Assembly (NCBI RefSeq): GCF_029989365.1
Contig: NZ_JAPRAQ010000004.1
Location: 62,001 to 126,000 of the forward strand
Direction of reading: 5' to 3'
From: Bradyrhizobium sp. Arg816
GTDB lineage: Bacteria; Pseudomonadota; Alphaproteobacteria; Rhizobiales; Xanthobacteraceae
Length of the DNA stretch: 64,000 nt
This document shows, piece by piece, positions 45,096 to 56,300 of the stretch. A program made the position numbers and the translations under genes. Below the pieces are notes generated by a model. The model was not told where the DNA came from. It searched no databases and saw nothing but the letters and a program-made list of their open reading frames with translations. How positions within the stretch are numbered: the first letter of the stretch is position 1; every line of letters starts with the position of its first letter.

Positions 45096-48000
45096 TTGAA
45101 AATCATAAACTGCGGGAATGGTCTACACGAGCGCGAAGTCAAGGGTATCGAAACCCTTGCCTCGCTTCCCACCCATTGGTTTGCCTACACGAACCTTGAT
45201 TTGGCAACTGCGCCAGGGTCCAGCCGCGAGATAGACGCTATAATTGTTGCAGACGATCGTATCCTTGTAATCGATCTCAAAGATTGGTTCGGCCCTATCG
45301 AAAGCCGCGAGGGGCATTGGTTCAACGTCGGGAAGGACTATGGTCCGTCTCCGGTGGCGAAAATCTCAGCGAACGCGCGCAGCATTTTTATCCAGCTCGA
45401 TGCTCATCTTAAGCGACATGCAAAAGGCGCCAAGGTAATCGTGCCTAAAGTGCAAGGTCTAGTGGTGTTGACGAAGGTCACGGACCTTAGCGGAATTTCG
45501 GAAACAGAGCGTCAAGCTGTAATGCCCGTTGCGGCATTTACCTCGGCGCTCAAGTCAGTTCCCAAGCGGATAGAGATTTTTGGCAAGGCCCCTCCGGCCG
45601 GCGCACTAACCTCAGTGGAATGGAAGGATCAGCTTTCCAAGTTCTTCAATGTTAGCAAAGGCGTTTTTGTACCCGGGCGTCGTACCTACGGAGGCTTCTA
45701 CGCTACTTCGGCAGCAGCGGTGTTCGAGCATCCCGGCGGAATCTTTGCAGAATTCGAAGCCAGCGACGAGCGGCAATCACCCACACTTGGCATTCTGAGA
45801 CTCTGGGATTTTTCAAAGGCCGAGACACGTTTTCAAACTGAAAAAGGGCGCAGCGAGATTGCTGGCCGCGAGCAAGAGGTCATTGCCTATCTGCAAGATC
45901 GTTGCGAGCGATGCGATAGCGTCGTCATCGACGGAAAGACCCGAGATCCGAACTTTGGCGTGAGATATTGGGAGGTTTACGACCGCCGACGTCGCCTTCA
46001 CCGCTTTACGGATTTCGCAAATACCGAGCTACCAGACCTTGGCCGAATTGATCGCATCGAATTGGCCCGACAATTGCTTGCGGCTCTGGATACGCTTCAC
46101 CTTGCTGAAGCCGCACACCTTGATGTGGGGCAACACAGCGTGTGGGCGCAACGACCTTCGACGGTGCGGCTTTCTCACCTTATGGCAGCGAGCTACCGAG
46201 ATGTTCGTTCTCTTGGAGAGTCACGTTTTCAATTCCTGTCAACTGGCAAGCTGCCCGAGGACCTTTTCGGTGTCGAAACGACGCCAAAGAGACGGGATGT
46301 ATTTCTCGCTGCTTCTGTCGTGCATCGCATTCTTCTAGACACCAGTCCGACGTCACCGAGTGGATTTCCCGAATGGGACGCCTCGGCCGATAAAAAATGC
46401 GAATATCTCGAATTGCACAGTTGGTTTGAGTCTGCACTAGCGCTTGATCCGACGCACCGATTTAAGGATGCAGGCGAAGCGCTAACCGCATTTAATACGG
46501 CTGTCTCCGTCCGGCCCACCCCTGGCGAGGTGCTCCAGGGCCTCGAACGGCACCGAGGTGTCATTAAGAGCCAGATGGCGTTGTTCCAAGCTTATCCCCC
46601 GGCCAGTATCCTACGCGACGACGAGACACGTGCCTTGTGGCGGACAAGTAAAGATGGCCGCGATCTATTGGTGAAAGTCTGGAAGCGCGCGTCTTGGGGG
46701 GACCAAAGTAAGGAAGGGCCGCGCATCCTCGACTTCCTGGATCAGCTCGCTGAGCTCGCCGCTGCCGAATTTGAAGGTTGCGCAAAGGTCGTTGGCGCGA
46801 TGTGGCTCGGCGATGCGATCGTCATGGTTCAGGAGTGGATCGATCTGCCCGATCTCGCGCATGTTCTAGCAGAAAAGTCGGACGAATTTAGTGAGCATGC
46901 ACGTTTGGAGCTGATCGAGGCGCTTGCCCGCCGGTTGGAGCAGTTGCATACGCTCCGCGTAGCGCATGGCGACCTAAAACCGTCCAACATCCTCTTCGAT
47001 CTAACAGCGCCTAACGCTCCCATAATCGTTGACCTTCTCGATTTTACATCTGCGAACGACGGCGACATCGTAACCGCGCGCTATGCACCTGAAGGCGGCG
47101 GTCGTTATGAGAGGGATTGTTTTGCCGTCACAGTTATTGCAGAAGAGCTATTGGAGGGAAGCGGCTCTAGGACTTCAACTCGTGTCCGCGAGGCGATTAG
47201 CAAGGTGCGGACTGATGAGCCGCGGAATGCCACCTTGCTTCCGCTGATCGACGCGATAGCTGTCGAAGAAGCTGGCCACCCTGCCATAAATGAGATCCGG
47301 CTGGTCAGCCCGCATGTAGATTCTGGGCCATTGCTTCCAGACGAAGGCCGGTATTTTCTGCGCCCTTCGCAATGGGGACGTGATCTCGTTATCCGTGGGG
47401 CGTGCGAAGAGCTCGAGATCAAAATCGATGCGAAGGGAAAGCCCTTTCGGCTTGGTCGGCGGGGGCTCGAGCAGTCAAGGATTAAGTTCAACCAACGGTT
47501 TGAATTCGGCGCACTCGAGGCTGCCATCGTTGTCGAAGATGGCCCAACCACCGTATTGACTGACTTAGAATTCTTGCTCGAGCGCGAAGATGTCGTATCG
47601 GCTTTGGCGCCTGCACAGGCTAAGACAGCCGACGCGGAAGCTACCGAGGCGAGCCAACCGCTCGCGGAGCAGCGCGATGCCGTTCCCGGCGAGCCCCCGG
47701 ATGACGATCTAATCGAAGCAGTCGCAGCAGAGCAGCGACCAACCGGGCAGGTCGACGTGGCGAGGCTTTGGGAGTTTCTGGTAGACGCCGAGCGAGAACT
47801 CGTGACCTTTGGGCAAGTCGCTGAGGACAGTGTTTTCGACAGGTCCAGTAATCGTCACAAGGTCCAGTTCGATTTGCTGAGTGGTTCTTTTGACTACAAT
47901 CGGCGTGACCGAGTCTTGGTTGAGCGTCAGGATAAAAAGGGAAACTGGCGACCCGTGGGTCAACTTGATCTGCAGCGGTCTAAACCGAGCACTCTGTATT

Positions 48001-50039
48001 TAGAGAGCATGCGGATTGATCAGAAGGGGGCTGCACCGCTTGTAAATGAAGGCGACGAGCTCCGTTTCCGCAGTCGCATGGAGGAAACAAGCCTCGATAG
48101 ACGCCAAGCGGCGGTCAAGCGGATTGTAGGCCGAACGTCACGCACTAAAAATCTTATTGGAATTTTCGATCCCCGCAGCGCGTCGAGGCCACAGATGCTG
48201 CCTGATCGTCGGGACGTCGAAAAGTTAAAGGAGCAATATGGGCTCAATGACCAGCAGGCGGAGACGCTATCCGCAGTTCTCGCAACGCGGCCGTTGGCTC
48301 TTGTCCAGGGGCCGCCGGGAACTGGCAAGACTGTTTTTATCGCCGCGCTTGTCCATGCGGCCCTTACCTCAGGAATGGTCCGTAACGTACTCCTCGCGAG
48401 TCAAGCGCACGAAGCCGTTAACAATGCCGCTGAGGCTGTACTTAAGCTTTTCGCGCGCGCCGGCGAAGTGCCCAGCATCCTGCGGGTAGGCAGCGAAGGC
48501 GTAGTTTCCGATCGATTGCTTCCGTTCCACGTTGAACGCGTCGAGCAGTTTCAGAAAGATAGGTTCCGGGCCGAAATGCGTGAGCGCCTCGCCATCGCAG
48601 CTCGCGGGCTGGGTATCACGGAGGACTTGGCCGAGGCGCTGACGCACATAGAACTCGCAGTGCGGCCAGTGGTAACCCGTATCGCGGCTCTTCGGGACGA
48701 GGAAGAGGCTGCGGCGCGCGTCGTAGCGCTGCGCGAAACTATCGGTCAGCAGATCGTACCATTGGGCATTGGTGACGTTCTAACCGCGCAGACTCCTAAC
48801 GAGGAAATCATCACAGAGATCGTTGGTGCGTGCCTCAATTCTGTACCGCAGGAAATACGTCCAAGCGCTGATCGCGTCTCCAGATTCCAGGCTGCTGCTG
48901 CACTGGCGCTTGATTTTGTGGGTGCGGTCTCGACCGAGCAGCGTAGCTTCGAAACTTTCCTTGCAGGTACGCGCCAGATCGTCGCCGGGACGTGCGTCGG
49001 CCTTGGTCGTTCGGCGTTGGGCTTGATTTCAACGCCCTTTGATTTAGTCATTGTTGACGAAGCCGCTCGGTGTACCGCCAGCGAGCTCGCGGTGCCGATC
49101 CAAGCTGGCGCGTGGGTCGTATTGGTGGGCGACCATAAGCAACTTGAGCCGCAACATCCAGAGTCGGTGGTAGAGGACGTCGCCAAGCGACTAGGGGTGG
49201 GCGTGGCAGAGGTCGCTCGCAGTGATTTCGAACGTGTGTTCGAGACACCCTACGGCGCCGGCGCTGGACACACTCTCCGCCGCCAGTATCGTATGCTTCC
49301 TCCAATTGGAGAGATCGTATCTAGGTCATTTTATGATGGCCGGCTCGAGCATGCGCGGCCGACACCAATTATTGATCCAAACTCTCTCCCTCCAGACCTG
49401 AACGCCGCCGTCACCTGGTTCGACACATCGTCTTTCGGCGAGCGGGCCAAGCAGGCCGATCCCAATCATCGCAGAAGCCTCACAAACACGGTAGAGGCCG
49501 ACATAATCGTGGCTCTTTTGAAGCGGTGGGGCGAGTGTCAGCCATTCCTCGAATGGCTTGAGCTTCAGAAATCCCATGCACATGCCATCGGCATCATCTG
49601 TGCGTATTCGGCGCAGAGGGATCTTGTTCGACGCAAAGTTGCGCTTGCTCCCATCCCTCCTTCACTGCGTGCCTCCCTCAAGGTGGACACGATCGACAGC
49701 TATCAGGGCAAGGAAAATCCGATCGTTGTGGTATCACTCACCCGCAATAATTGGGACGGGCCGTCGCGAAGCGGCGTGAAGACAATTCGCCCGGGGTTCC
49801 TCGCAAAGCCTAATCGGATCAACGTTGCAATCAGTCGTGCGATGGATCGCCTGGTCCTCGTGGGCAGTCGAACTAGGTGGCAAGACGATGGCCCGATGGA
49901 CCGGATTGCGAGGGCATTTTCGCACAACATCGAGACGGGTCACGCAAGTAACGTCGATGCCTTGGCTTTGATGGAAGGCGGGCTTGAGGCGGCTTCTCTA
50001 GATGTTGCTGGCGACAAATCCTTAGAGGCAGTCCAATGA
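45096..50039 (+). CDS. NERD nuclease domain - protein kinase - SF1 helicase fusion
   Basis: 1,647 residues starting at TTG 45096. The NERD-like nuclease domain is at about 1-190, with SREIDAIIVADDRILVIDLKDW supplying the D...(I/V)xK-type core. A protein-kinase-like domain spans about 490-720: LLVKVWK lysine, HGDLKPSNILFD (about 624) and VDLLDFTS in place of DFG. A linker of about 850-940 is acidic. The SF1 (Dna2/Upf1-like) helicase fills the C-terminus: LVQGPPGTGKT (about 1071), VIVDEAARC (1317), RRQYRMLPP (1396), DSYQGKENPIVVVSLTR (1533) and INVAISRAMDRLVLVG. Its partner gene overlaps it by ATGA. Anti-phage or DNA surveillance function is inferred from domains and island context. Confidence 0.85.
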   Translation: MKIINCGNGLHEREVKGIETLASLPTHWFAYTNLDLATAPGSSREIDAIIVADDRILVIDLKDWFGPIESREGHWFNVGKDYGPSPVAKISANARSIFIQLDAHLKRHAKGAKVIVPKVQGLVVLTKVTDLSGISETERQAVMPVAAFTSALKSVPKRIEIFGKAPPAGALTSVEWKDQLSKFFNVSKGVFVPGRRTYGGFYATSAAAVFEHPGGIFAEFEASDERQSPTLGILRLWDFSKAETRFQTEKGRSEIAGREQEVIAYLQDRCERCDSVVIDGKTRDPNFGVRYWEVYDRRRRLHRFTDFANTELPDLGRIDRIELARQLLAALDTLHLAEAAHLDVGQHSVWAQRPSTVRLSHLMAASYRDVRSLGESRFQFLSTGKLPEDLFGVETTPKRRDVFLAASVVHRILLDTSPTSPSGFPEWDASADKKCEYLELHSWFESALALDPTHRFKDAGEALTAFNTAVSVRPTPGEVLQGLERHRGVIKSQMALFQAYPPASILRDDETRALWRTSKDGRDLLVKVWKRASWGDQSKEGPRILDFLDQLAELAAAEFEGCAKVVGAMWLGDAIVMVQEWIDLPDLAHVLAEKSDEFSEHARLELIEALARRLEQLHTLRVAHGDLKPSNILFDLTAPNAPIIVDLLDFTSANDGDIVTARYAPEGGGRYERDCFAVTVIAEELLEGSGSRTSTRVREAISKVRTDEPRNATLLPLIDAIAVEEAGHPAINEIRLVSPHVDSGPLLPDEGRYFLRPSQWGRDLVIRGACEELEIKIDAKGKPFRLGRRGLEQSRIKFNQRFEFGALEAAIVVEDGPTTVLTDLEFLLEREDVVSALAPAQAKTADAEATEASQPLAEQRDAVPGEPPDDDLIEAVAAEQRPTGQVDVARLWEFLVDAERELVTFGQVAEDSVFDRSSNRHKVQFDLLSGSFDYNRRDRVLVERQDKKGNWRPVGQLDLQRSKPSTLYLESMRIDQKGAAPLVNEGDELRFRSRMEETSLDRRQAAVKRIVGRTSRTKNLIGIFDPRSASRPQMLPDRRDVEKLKEQYGLNDQQAETLSAVLATRPLALVQGPPGTGKTVFIAALVHAALTSGMVRNVLLASQAHEAVNNAAEAVLKLFARAGEVPSILRVGSEGVVSDRLLPFHVERVEQFQKDRFRAEMRERLAIAARGLGITEDLAEALTHIELAVRPVVTRIAALRDEEEAAARVVALRETIGQQIVPLGIGDVLTAQTPNEEIITEIVGACLNSVPQEIRPSADRVSRFQAAAALALDFVGAVSTEQRSFETFLAGTRQIVAGTCVGLGRSALGLISTPFDLVIVDEAARCTASELAVPIQAGAWVVLVGDHKQLEPQHPESVVEDVAKRLGVGVAEVARSDFERVFETPYGAGAGHTLRRQYRMLPPIGEIVSRSFYDGRLEHARPTPIIDPNSLPPDLNAAVTWFDTSSFGERAKQADPNHRRSLTNTVEADIIVALLKRWGECQPFLEWLELQKSHAHAIGIICAYSAQRDLVRRKVALAPIPPSLRASLKVDTIDSYQGKENPIVVVSLTRNNWDGPSRSGVKTIRPGFLAKPNRINVAISRAMDRLVLVGSRTRWQDDGPMDRIARAFSHNIETGHASNVDALALMEGGLEAASLDVAGDKSLEAVQ

Positions 50040-51532
50040 CGGACAAACCGCGTCGTAAGTTAGCAATCCCGCCAGTCCGCGAGGGGCTGGTTGACGATGC
50101 CGAAGATGGCCCGTTGCATCTGGCCACAATCGACCTTTCGCTCCCTTGTCGTCGTTTCATCGTGGAGCACAAGGTCGCTGATGTCGGAAAGGTCTCGGTG
50201 ACCGCTGAGTTCCTTCTTCGCTTTTTGCGAGCTATGGGAACTTGCACCGAGGAAGCGGCTCAGTCCTTTTTCGGCTACAGCCGTCGCGAAATGGCGTATG
50301 TGCTGCACGAGGTCGAAGATGCCAACTATGTGCTCCGCAATGACGGTCGCATTAGTCTCACATCAACAGGGCTTTCGCTGTTTCATACCGGCATTGAGGA
50401 GCCGCTCATTTATGAGGTCGAGCGTAAGACGGCGCGTGTCGGTTTCGATCTGATATCTCTTGCTCCTGCCGACGGTAGATTTCTGAGTTATTTCGAACGC
50501 AACCTTCCAGAGATCCCTGTTGCTGATATCGTGCAAGTGAGTGCGGCGACCGAGCGGGTGCCATCCTCTTTCCGCCGCTTTTACCGCGAACTCGCGCAGA
50601 AAATTGACCCGACTTCGACTGCACGGCGTACGCTGTATTCGATCGACAGCGTCGCCGCCGAAGAGCGTTTCTCGACGCTCGTCCGTGTCCGTCTCGTTTC
50701 TACCGGCTTGAAGCCGACTCTGCCTGATATCGACCTCTCCGAGTGGAAGTCCGACTACGAGCTCTCCGATCGAGAAGCTGTGGGGCGTGCAGTTGCAGAG
50801 ATGATTGAGCGCTTGTCCGTCGGGAGACGGGAGGACGATAGCGAGAGCTATCAGCTTCTGCTTCAACTTGCGCCAGAATATCTCAAGGAATGGACTCGTC
50901 GTGACGGATTGAACGTGCAGCGCTTTTACCGGCATGCATTCACAAGCCATGGCGATGTCCGAACCGACCGCCAAACCGTCCCGCTCGTCGGCAGTCTTTT
51001 CACTTTGGAAAACGCGCGCCGCTTATTCGACGTTGCAAGCTACGGCCTACGCAACACGCGCCATGCTGCATCGGCAGTTTACTGGGTGGTTCCTCAGGTG
51101 CCGCTTTGGGGCAGTACCTCAGTTATGGCCGAAGCGTTAGAGCAATTTCGGGAGAGGGTTATCCGCACGAACGCGGACCTCGCTGTTCGCCAAAATGTCG
51201 AAACCATCGCGTTGACCGCCACCCGCTCGGAACGGTGGGTTCGTGAAGCATTCACGCGAGAGCATGGGGCAGATGCTAAGGTATTTCCCGGGAGCTTCGA
51301 GATGTTACTAGCCCCGGGTGCCTTTGTTGCCGTGACGGTCCACGCGCCGATCGGCGCGCCATCAGGCTTCCCTGTGCCGCTCGGTTTCGCCAGCTTCGAT
51401 CCCCGCGTCCTGGTTAGAGCGGGAGCATTACTTGACGCGAACGCCGCTTCTTTCAAGTTGGGAGACAAGTTGGTGCGAAACTTGATCGCGCCTTCGCCGC
51501 CGGAGCAAGCGGAGGAGGCCTCGGAAAGCTGA
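50036..51532 (+). CDS. Partner of the NERD-kinase-helicase, winged-helix-like N-terminus
   Basis: 498 residues. The ATG overlaps the helicase stop (ATGA), so the two are translationally coupled. Residues about 50-115 (VSVTAEFLLRFLRAMGTCTEEAAQSFFGYSRREMAYVLHEVEDANYV) look like a winged helix-turn-helix. The remainder is mixed alpha/beta without a recognised catalytic motif; a possible beta-rich C-terminal part is SFEMLLAPGAFVAVTVHAPI. The function is unknown. Because of the coupling I infer a sensor or DNA-binding subunit that works with, or is phosphorylated by, the fusion protein. Confidence 0.8.
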   Translation: MTDKPRRKLAIPPVREGLVDDAEDGPLHLATIDLSLPCRRFIVEHKVADVGKVSVTAEFLLRFLRAMGTCTEEAAQSFFGYSRREMAYVLHEVEDANYVLRNDGRISLTSTGLSLFHTGIEEPLIYEVERKTARVGFDLISLAPADGRFLSYFERNLPEIPVADIVQVSAATERVPSSFRRFYRELAQKIDPTSTARRTLYSIDSVAAEERFSTLVRVRLVSTGLKPTLPDIDLSEWKSDYELSDREAVGRAVAEMIERLSVGRREDDSESYQLLLQLAPEYLKEWTRRDGLNVQRFYRHAFTSHGDVRTDRQTVPLVGSLFTLENARRLFDVASYGLRNTRHAASAVYWVVPQVPLWGSTSVMAEALEQFRERVIRTNADLAVRQNVETIALTATRSERWVREAFTREHGADAKVFPGSFEMLLAPGAFVAVTVHAPIGAPSGFPVPLGFASFDPRVLVRAGALLDANAASFKLGDKLVRNLIAPSPPEQAEEASES

Positions 51533-51712
51533 GTGCATCGAATGCTAGATCTGGGCGATCTCCCGGCACTGTGTTAGTTCTATATCGGATACTTGGGTCG
51601 TCACGGGCTTTGACGCCATTGTCGCATGGTTGCCACAGATGTTATGGTCGGCCAGCGGCCGAATTCTCCCATAACATATGGTGTGCGAACGGTAGCAGCC
51701 TTCTGAACTCAG

Positions 51713-52009
51713 TCATTCATTGCCTTCGGCCTGAACCGGCGGCTTCTGCCGGCTCTGAACGCTCTTGCTCAACGAGGCCAGCGCAGTCTTCAGCTCATCA
51801 GGGGTGGATGCGAGGTCCTTAGTGTCTTCGAAGGCTTGCGCGACGCGTTCGTTCGCTGATTTCTCGAACTGTTCGAAGCCTTCAGAGACACGTGCTCCTG
51901 CTCCAAGAACCGTGGAGGCGGCGATTGGCCCGAGCAGGAGGAACGCGGTCCCGACGATGCCGATTTTGCGGATGATCGGGGATAGCCCGACGAGGCGGTC
52001 AACAGTCAA
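51713..52009 (-). CDS. Small membrane-anchored hypothetical protein
   Basis: 98 residues from TTG 52009; the ribosome site is weak. There is one hydrophobic helix near residues 15-38 (IGIVGTAFLLLGPIAASTVLG), then a charged helical tail (FEQFEKSANERVAQAFEDTKD) that may form a coiled coil. No family is recognised. It converges on the second gene of the helicase operon and lies between two defence-like cassettes. Confidence 0.5.
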   Translation of the reverse strand: MTVDRLVGLSPIIRKIGIVGTAFLLLGPIAASTVLGAGARVSEGFEQFEKSANERVAQAFEDTKDLASTPDELKTALASLSKSVQSRQKPPVQAEGNE

Positions 52010-52188
52010 TTGTCGTTACCCCACGACGTATAGTGCCGCCATCATGCCGCTCGTCGTGCAAAAACGGTAGGTCGGGCGCGTGCCATTTAGAGGTACTCAA
52101 GCAGAGGCGCTTTTCGCATCTAGCTATCGGAGAAGCGTCGGCTAGAGTTCTTCGCAGACGCCCCGCCCGATGCGGCAGCATAGCAACA

Positions 52189-52707
52189 ATGACCGTGATC
52201 CCATTTCGAAGCCGCCGCGCATTCCCAGGCTGGCCCATAATGTTAGGCGCACTAGCCGCGAGCGTTTTCGCGTTTGTTGCCGTCTCAGCTTTCTTGGCCT
52301 TGGAAGGTACACCTCACGCGACACCGCCCTACGGCGGAGCATCTCAAGCAATCAAGGTGGTCGACGGCGACACCGTTAGGATTGAAGGTAGGACCTATCG
52401 TCTTGTCGGCTTTAACACCCCAGAAAAGGGCGATCTGGCACGTTGCGACGACGAGCGGAAACGAGCGGATGCCGCTACCAATCGGCTGCAAGCTCTCATC
52501 GCAACGGGCGACGCGCGCCTAAGCCGCGTCGCTTGCGCATGCAAACCGGGTCAGGAGGGCACGAAGCTCTGCAATTACGGGCGCCTTTGCGGAGTGCTAA
52601 CGGTTACCGGGCGCGACGTGGCTCAGATCATGATTAGAGAGGGGCTTGCCGAGCCGTATGTGTGTAGCGGGACGAGTTGCCCGCGGCGCAGATCGTGGTG
52701 TGGCTAG
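52189..52707 (+). CDS. Membrane-anchored or exported thermonuclease (SNase-like)
   Basis: 172 residues from ATG 52189. An N-terminal hydrophobic segment (PIMLGALAASVFAFVAVSAFLAL) gives a signal anchor or signal peptide. The SNase fold follows: IKVVDGDTVRIEGRTYRLVGFNTPE contains the metal Asp and the first catalytic Arg, and CNYGRLCGVLTVTGRDVAQIMIREGLAEPYVC is the conserved C-terminal block. It cleaves DNA/RNA, probably at the cell surface or periplasm. Extra Cys residues near the C-terminus could form disulphides. It is a single gene. Confidence 0.88.
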   Translation: MTVIPFRSRRAFPGWPIMLGALAASVFAFVAVSAFLALEGTPHATPPYGGASQAIKVVDGDTVRIEGRTYRLVGFNTPEKGDLARCDDERKRADAATNRLQALIATGDARLSRVACACKPGQEGTKLCNYGRLCGVLTVTGRDVAQIMIREGLAEPYVCSGTSCPRRRSWCG

Positions 52708-52734
52708 CGTAAGATCGCATTCGAGGTAAGGTGG

Positions 52735-52926
52735 TCATTTCGGGCCGACCATAATCGATGGCAGTTCAACCGCGCTCAAATGTATTTCCATTGCAGCTTG
52801 TTGTTCGGAAAGCCGCTTATTAAGGTATTGCCGTTCAATCTCACTCAACTTCGTTTTGAGCAGGCGCCGATACCGGTCGATGTTGTTGCTATGGGTCCGT
52901 AGACGCGCAATTCTTTCTTCGGTCAT
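52735..52926 (-). CDS. Small conserved hypothetical protein
   Basis: 63 residues from ATG 52926; a longer frame begins at 53019 without support. The helix-rich sequence MTEERIARLRTHSNNIDRYR, then LLKTKLSEIERQYLNKRLSEQQ, is of a kind I recognise as frequent in Bradyrhizobium-type genomes. The function is unknown. Confidence 0.7.
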   Translation of the reverse strand: MTEERIARLRTHSNNIDRYRRLLKTKLSEIERQYLNKRLSEQQAAMEIHLSAVELPSIMVGPK

Positions 52927-53311
52927 CGTCCATCTCCCGACGGGCGTGGTCGCAATTACCTTCAAAAATGAAGGGGTTAACCCCACCTCAAATAATGGCA
53001 GCCCAAACAGTCCGGTCAAGATCGGTGAAAGGCGCGAGGCGGTAACGAGCTACGATCATGTGCCCGTTTGGCTACACCGCGGCCTGCAACGAAGCTCATT
53101 GCTAACGTTGGGCAACGTCGGTCCCTCGATACGCGAACGCACGGCTGTCCCTGCCGACACCCTCGCCGGCGCTGCTGCCTTTGACGGGGTCTGGACGTTG
53201 TCGATTCGCGCTTTGCGTGTCCAGCCCCGCCCTTTCGCGCGCGTCTGAAGGCCGGTATCGTTGTTGCCGAAGCCGTGTCCCTAGGGCCCGGCAGCAGTCT
53301 CGGGGGGATGA
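52927..53311. other. Spacer upstream of the RecB-like nuclease-helicase gene
   Basis: 385 bp with only weak frames. The ribosome site CGGGGGG precedes 53312. It may contain the promoter for the large gene; nothing else is evident. Confidence 0.4.
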
Positions 53312-56300
53312 ATGCACAAGAACGATGCGGCGATCGTCTTCAGCGCTGGCGACCTGGTTGGGCACTTGAATTGTCGTTACCTCACGCACCTCGACCTCAA
53401 GGTCTTGCAGGGCGAACTGGCCAAACCAAAGCTCCGCGATGACCCGACCCTCGATGCCCTGGTAGAGCGGGGCAAGACCCACGAGCAGGGCTTTGTCGAC
53501 CATCTCGCCAAGCAGGGCGGGACCGTTACCGTCATTGCCGGCGTTGGCATCGATCAAGCATCAGTCGCCCAAACGCGGCAGGTGATGGCGCGCGGCGACG
53601 CGGTGATCGTTCAGGCGGCGTTACGGGACGGGCATTGGAGCGGTCGCGCCGACGTCCTGCGACGGGTCGAGACACCAAGCGGTTTGGGCGCCTGGTCATA
53701 CGAGGTCACCGACACCAAGTTGGCCCATGAGACGAAGGGCAACACGGTCCTGCAGCTCAGCCTCTACTCGGACCTTCTGGCGACCATGCAGCAGAAGGTC
53801 CCGGAGACGGCCCACGTCGTGACACCCGGGACGGAGTACCTGCCAGAGGCCTACCGCGTGGCCGATTTTGCGGCGTTCTACCGACGCATCAGGCGAAGTG
53901 TGGAGACCTTTGCGGCTACGCCCTCGCATGATGGCCTCTATCCCGACCCGATTGAGCACTGCGAAGTCTGCCGATGGCGCGAGCCCTGTGCTTCGAGGCG
54001 ACGCGCCGACGATCACCTGTCGCTTGTCGCAGGGATAGCCAAGACCCAGATTGAGGAGCTGGTCCGGCGAGGTGTGGACACCATGGCCGCCCTCGCCACG
54101 CTGCCCATCCCGCTGCAATGGCGGCCTGATCGGGGCACTGCGCCAAGCTACGAGAGAGTGCGCGAGCAGGCGAGGCTGCAGGTCGAGGGGCGCGGAGCGG
54201 GCCAGCTGATTCACGAGGTGCTGCCGCTGGTGGCGGAATTTGGCTTGTTCCGGCTACCTGAGCCTTCGACCGGCGACATCTTTTTCGATTTCGAGGGCGA
54301 TCCGTTCGTGGACGGTGGTGGGCTCGAGTTCCTGTTCGGCTATCTTTATGCCGAGGACGACGGTACAGACGCCTATGTCGGCGATTGGGTGACAATACGG
54401 CAGCACGAACGGGCGGCGTTCGAGCACTTCATCGACTTCGTCACGGAGCGGCTGACCAAGCACCCCGGCTTGCACATCTATCACTTCGCGCCCTATGAGC
54501 CGGCCGCGTTGAAGCGGTTGATGGGACGGTACGCCACGCGAGAGGACGAGGTCGACAACCTACTTCGGGCGGGCGTGTTCGTGGACTTGTTCGCCATTGT
54601 CCGGCAGAGCATCCGCGCCAGCGTCGAAAGTTACTCGATCAAGAAGCTGGAGCCGCTGTATCGGTTTGATCGTACCGTTCCGCTGATCGATGTCGGCGGT
54701 GCCATGGCGCGAGTGCAGGCCTGCCTCGAGTTGGCCGACGCCGATGGAATTGACCCGGGCGATCAGGCCGTCATCGTCGGTTACAACCGCAACGATTGCG
54801 CCTCGACGCGCGCCTTGCGGGACTGGCTTGAGGAGGTGCGGGGCGGGCTAGTCGCGCAGGGGAAGACGATCGATCGGCCACAGCCAAAGGCCCCTGAGAT
54901 TGGCGAGGATCTTAGTGCTTGGAAACGCCGGGTCGCCGGACTTGTGGTGCGGTTGACCAGCGACGTTCCAGACGACGGGGCCGAACGCAGCGCAGAGCAG
55001 CAGGCGCGCTGGTTACTGGCCCACTTGATCGACTTCTTCGGCCGCGAGAACAAGGCGGTCTGGTGGGAGTATTTCCGGCTGAGCGATTTGTCGGCCGAGG
55101 ATCTCTTGCATGAGCGCGCGGGGTTGGGGGGGCTAACCTTTCTCAGCCACGTTGGCGGAACTGCGAAGGCGCCGATTCATCGCTATAGGTTCACGGTTCA
55201 GGAGACCGATATTCGCGCCGATGACGAGTTGAAAAGCGTTGGCGGGGATAAGTTTGGCAGCGTCGTTGCGATTTCCGATGATGACAGAACAATCGACGTT
55301 AAGAAGCGCCAGGACACGGTAAATTTTCATCCCGAAGCTGTGTTCGCGCACAAGTTTGTCGGCAATCAAATTCTCGCAGAATCGATCTTCCGAATCGGCG
55401 AGCATGTGGCGGATCAAGGGATCCTCGGGCCGGGCGCCTATCGTGCCGCTCGCGATTTGCTGCTCAAAGTCGCTCCACGTCTTCGCGGGCAGGTGTTAGA
55501 ACAAGCTGGCGAGCCGCCGCTGGCAGCCGCAATGCGCGCTGCGCTCTCGCTTGATCAGAGCGTCTTCCCGGTGCAGGGGCCGCCAGGGGCCGGTAAGACT
55601 CATGCCGGTGCACGCATGATCTGCGCGCTTGTGCGCGACAAGCGGACAGTTGGCGTCACCGCCAACAGCCATAAGGTCATTCGACATTTGCTTGACAAAT
55701 CGCGGGAGGCTGCAGCCGAGCAACGACTTCCAATTCAGTGCATTCAAAAGGTCAAGGATGAACCGACCTCCCTGCCGGGGCTGCAGCAGACGACCGGGAA
55801 TCCGGATTTCATCGGCGCGCTCAGCAATGGTTGCCAGGTCGGCGGTGCCACCAGCTGGTTTTGGGCGCGTCCGGACGCGTCAGGCATTGTGGATGTTCTG
55901 TTCGTAGACGAAGCGGCGCAGATGTCACTGGCAAATGTGCTGGCCGTGTCGCAGGCGGCCGAGAGCATTGTCCTCCTGGGCGATCCAAGGCAGCTTGAGC
56001 AGCCGATACAGGGGAGTCATCCGGACGGCGTTGCGACATCGGCGCTTGACCATGTCCTGGGTGGACACGCAACGATAGAGGCCGGCCACGGGCTTTTCCT
56101 TGGAGAAACATGGCGCTTGCACCCCGACATCTGCGCCTTCACGTCAGAGCTCTTCTATGAAGGCCGACTTTGCTCGCGCGCGGGATTGGAGCGGCAGGAG
56201 ATTAGGTCATCGAGCCGCGTGAGCGGGGTGGGCCTTCGTTATCTTGCCGTCCAGCATGTAGGTAACCAGAACTCGTCCCCCGAAGAGGCAGACGAGATCA

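Noticed and set aside
53102..53557. 151-codon minus-strand frame over the start of the RecB-like gene
   Set aside because: It overlaps the conserved nuclease N-terminus on the plus strand and has no supporting signals.
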